From Cokeromyces recurvatus (lineage: Eukaryota > Mucoromycota > Mucoromycetes > Mucorales > Mucoraceae), in NCBI RefSeq assembly GCF_025118155.1, contig NW_026251387.1, positions 124,001 to 188,000 on the forward strand: DNA of 64,000 bases, written 5' to 3'. The translations under genes and the position numbers were made by a program. Position 1 is the stretch's first letter. Each line of letters begins with the position of its first letter. The notes under the pieces were generated by a model. That model made no database searches. It was not told where the DNA came from and worked only from the letters and a program-made list of their open reading frames with translations. Shown here one piece after another: positions 62,285-64,000 of the stretch.

Positions 62285-63422
62285 ATGGTAAACTATCTTT
62301 CAGAATTATTGGAACCTTCAATCTCAAAAGTGGAAAGTTGGATTAAGATGATTGCTGCCAATGTTCCAATAGAAACAGATTGGGCACAATCTTCATATGG
62401 TTCATGGTATGTCTAAAAAAAATAATAATAATAATAATACTGAAAACAATAAAATGAAGTTTCGATCGAATAATACATATTATTTAGGTACAATCATCCT
62501 CGTCAACATGCCTTGGAGCTTATGTTTCTTGCTAGTATCTATATCTTTGCTACGTTTATCTTATTTCGTAGGTTACTTCGACCTGGCACCGAAAATTATA
62601 AACTCTTGACACAATTTCGACCTCCCTTTAGAGCATCCTTATCTGAAAGAGGAATGACACTTGCTCTTATTTGTTCATTATTATTAACTTTGACTCATAA
62701 AATACTTCGTAATAGAGTGTGGTTTATGCTGCAACCATGTCATATGAGCGGTACATTGCTTTTATTCACATTGGTTTATCCAGACAAGACCTCGCCTATT
62801 CCTCATGTATTCTTTAATATGTATTTACATATTCAATGGGGCGCTTTAGCTGCACTTGCTTTTCCTGATCTAAGAGAGCATTCTATGATTGGTGAAACAT
62901 TTAATTTTTTCGCCGGTATAAAAAAAAAAGTTATATTATTTGTTCATAATATACATATACAATTAACCTTTATCCATAACATTATATATAGAGCATATAC
63001 TATTACTTGTTGTGCCTATTTACATGATTTATAGTCGTCGATATGTTGTATTACCAAAATCAAAGGAAGTTTTGCTGTTATCTTTCTTTTCTTATGGCTT
63101 TTTCCATACCCCTCTGCTTCATTTAATTTCTCTTATTTCAGGTTTTAATTTAAATTATATGTGGGCACCTCCACCAAGTAAAGTTAGAACACAGCACAAA
63201 AGAGAGAATTATACATTATTCCTAATTTTCTTTTTTTTTTTTTTAGTTAAAATTTTATTGAAGCTTGGACGTTTTTATAGAGTTGTCATGTATGGAGTTG
63301 CATTTGTTTTCAAGTTTGTTACACGATTTATTTGTGTTGAAGCTATTTTAGCATTTATGCCACTTAAAAAGATTCCCGCTGCTGTAGTAGTAGATAATAG
63401 AAAGAAATCGAAAAAGATTTAG
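62285..63422 (+). CDS. TMEM164-family membrane protein
   Basis: Four exons: 62285-62406, 62488-62915, 62992-63177 and 63247-63422, giving 303 aa. It is hydrophobic throughout, with about six or seven membrane segments. Family marks are QPCH (Cys about residue 125, matching the NPC motif of human TMEM164), HIQWGALAALAFPDL and EHILLLVVPIYMIYSRRY (human HVMLYVVPIYLLW). NLNYMWAPPP corresponds to NLNNMLCPA. Human TMEM164 has been described as an acyltransferase acting on ether phospholipids. Transfer of that function to this protein is inference. The final intron is placed by the T-rich acceptor, and the last helix and basic tail (RKKSKKI) differ from animals. Confidence 0.82.
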
Positions 63423-63560
63423 CCCTCATTTTATAAATAAAATAATGATAGTTTATTATTAAGGAAAAAAAAAGAAAATTAAATACACTTGATACAATAT
63501 GTAAGTCGAGGCTCATAATAATAATTCTTCTTCTCAAAAAGTGTTTGAATGTATACATAT

Positions 63561-63751
63561 ATGGCCTTTACTTTATCAATTGGATTTCTTATTTCAGCGA
63601 CTTTGATACTCGGATGTAGAGCTTCAATAGAGTAAGGTTTGCATATATTTATTTATATATGTCTATATTCTTCCTGCTTCTGTCTGTATTATCATTTGCA
63701 AACTACAGAGTAAATGGTTGGACTAAGTTTCAACATGGTATAGTTCAATAA
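63561..63751 (+). CDS. possible small single-helix membrane protein
   Basis: Two putative exons (63561-63631 and 63709-63751) join in phase to a 37-residue protein, MAFTLSIGFLISATLILGCR followed by a short polar tail. It would be one signal-anchor helix. A consensus GTAAGG donor and CTACAG acceptor support the splice. No family is recognised, and small size makes chance occurrence possible. Confidence 0.3.
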
Positions 63752-64000
63752 AAAAGAGTGTTTTTTTCTTTTCTGTTCTTTTTACTACTTGAGTAATACT
63801 ATACTTGTATTTCTTGGATTTGATATAAGCAATTGTCTTTCAATATGCAAAGATAGATATACATATACATAGATGTATATTTCTTCGCTATTATTTGCAG
63901 CCTTTTTTTTTTTTTTCTCTTCAAGTTTAAATCTTTGGGCGACGGATAACTTCTTCTCCGATCTAAACTCTCTGTTATTCATTTTGGGTTGATAAGATGA
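63752..64000. other. right edge of the window
   Basis: A minus-strand frame from 63982 begins MNNREFRSEKKLSVAQRFKL, then runs into polylysine (T-run on the plus strand). It could be the first exon of a minus-strand gene, but no downstream exon is convincing. Confidence 0.3.

Overview
This is an AT-rich, intron-rich nuclear segment from a fungus. Several signs point to Mucoromycota, probably Mucorales: short GT-AG introns, a Ras protein with a GGGGVGKS P-loop, a CYS3-type bZIP factor, Fanzor relics and LINE relics of the type I associate with mucoralean genomes, and A/T homopolymers of 30-56 nt in many spacers. The placement is inference from protein resemblance, not from a database search. 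I rebuilt the exon structures by hand from splice sites and reading phase. Most genes close exactly in phase. Two (PUF and ARC1) each need one extra A in a six-A run.

Layout. 0.1-9.3 kb: a divergent pair of splicing genes (CWF19L1/Drn1 on minus, SF3B3/Rse1 on plus), then a small TPR protein and a DUF202 membrane protein. 11.1-18.1 kb, all minus: a CYS3-like bZIP factor, a Pumilio-type PUF protein with a very long polyglutamine tract, and an Arc1/AIMP1-type tRNA-binding cofactor. 18.2-27.4 kb: a mobile-element zone. It holds three decayed LINE pieces, then a ~7 kb element with terminal inverted repeats, inside which sits a second 3.6 kb element with TA-flanked inverted repeats. Each of these two elements carries a decayed Fanzor (TnpB-like, RNA-guided nuclease family) gene, on opposite strands. 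28.9-43.1 kb: Ras, a C2-domain protein, SIN3, Xaa-Pro aminopeptidase and VPS25. 43.1-48.2 kb is gene-poor. 48.2-51.8 kb: a Myb/SANT-like protein, a long inverted repeat and ribosomal protein uL15. 52.2-59.8 kb: a core histone cluster of three divergent pairs (H2B/H2A, H4/H3, H2A/H2B), the first pair pushed apart by a decayed gene. 60.3-63.4 kb: an RBM5-like splicing factor diverging from a TMEM164-like membrane protein.

The genes are mostly housekeeping: pre-mRNA splicing (three genes), translation (ARC1, uL15), chromatin (histones, SIN3) and trafficking or signalling (VPS25, Ras). The most interesting part is the nested Fanzor-bearing transposon zone, including an exactly 19-bp-periodic array at one end of the inner element.
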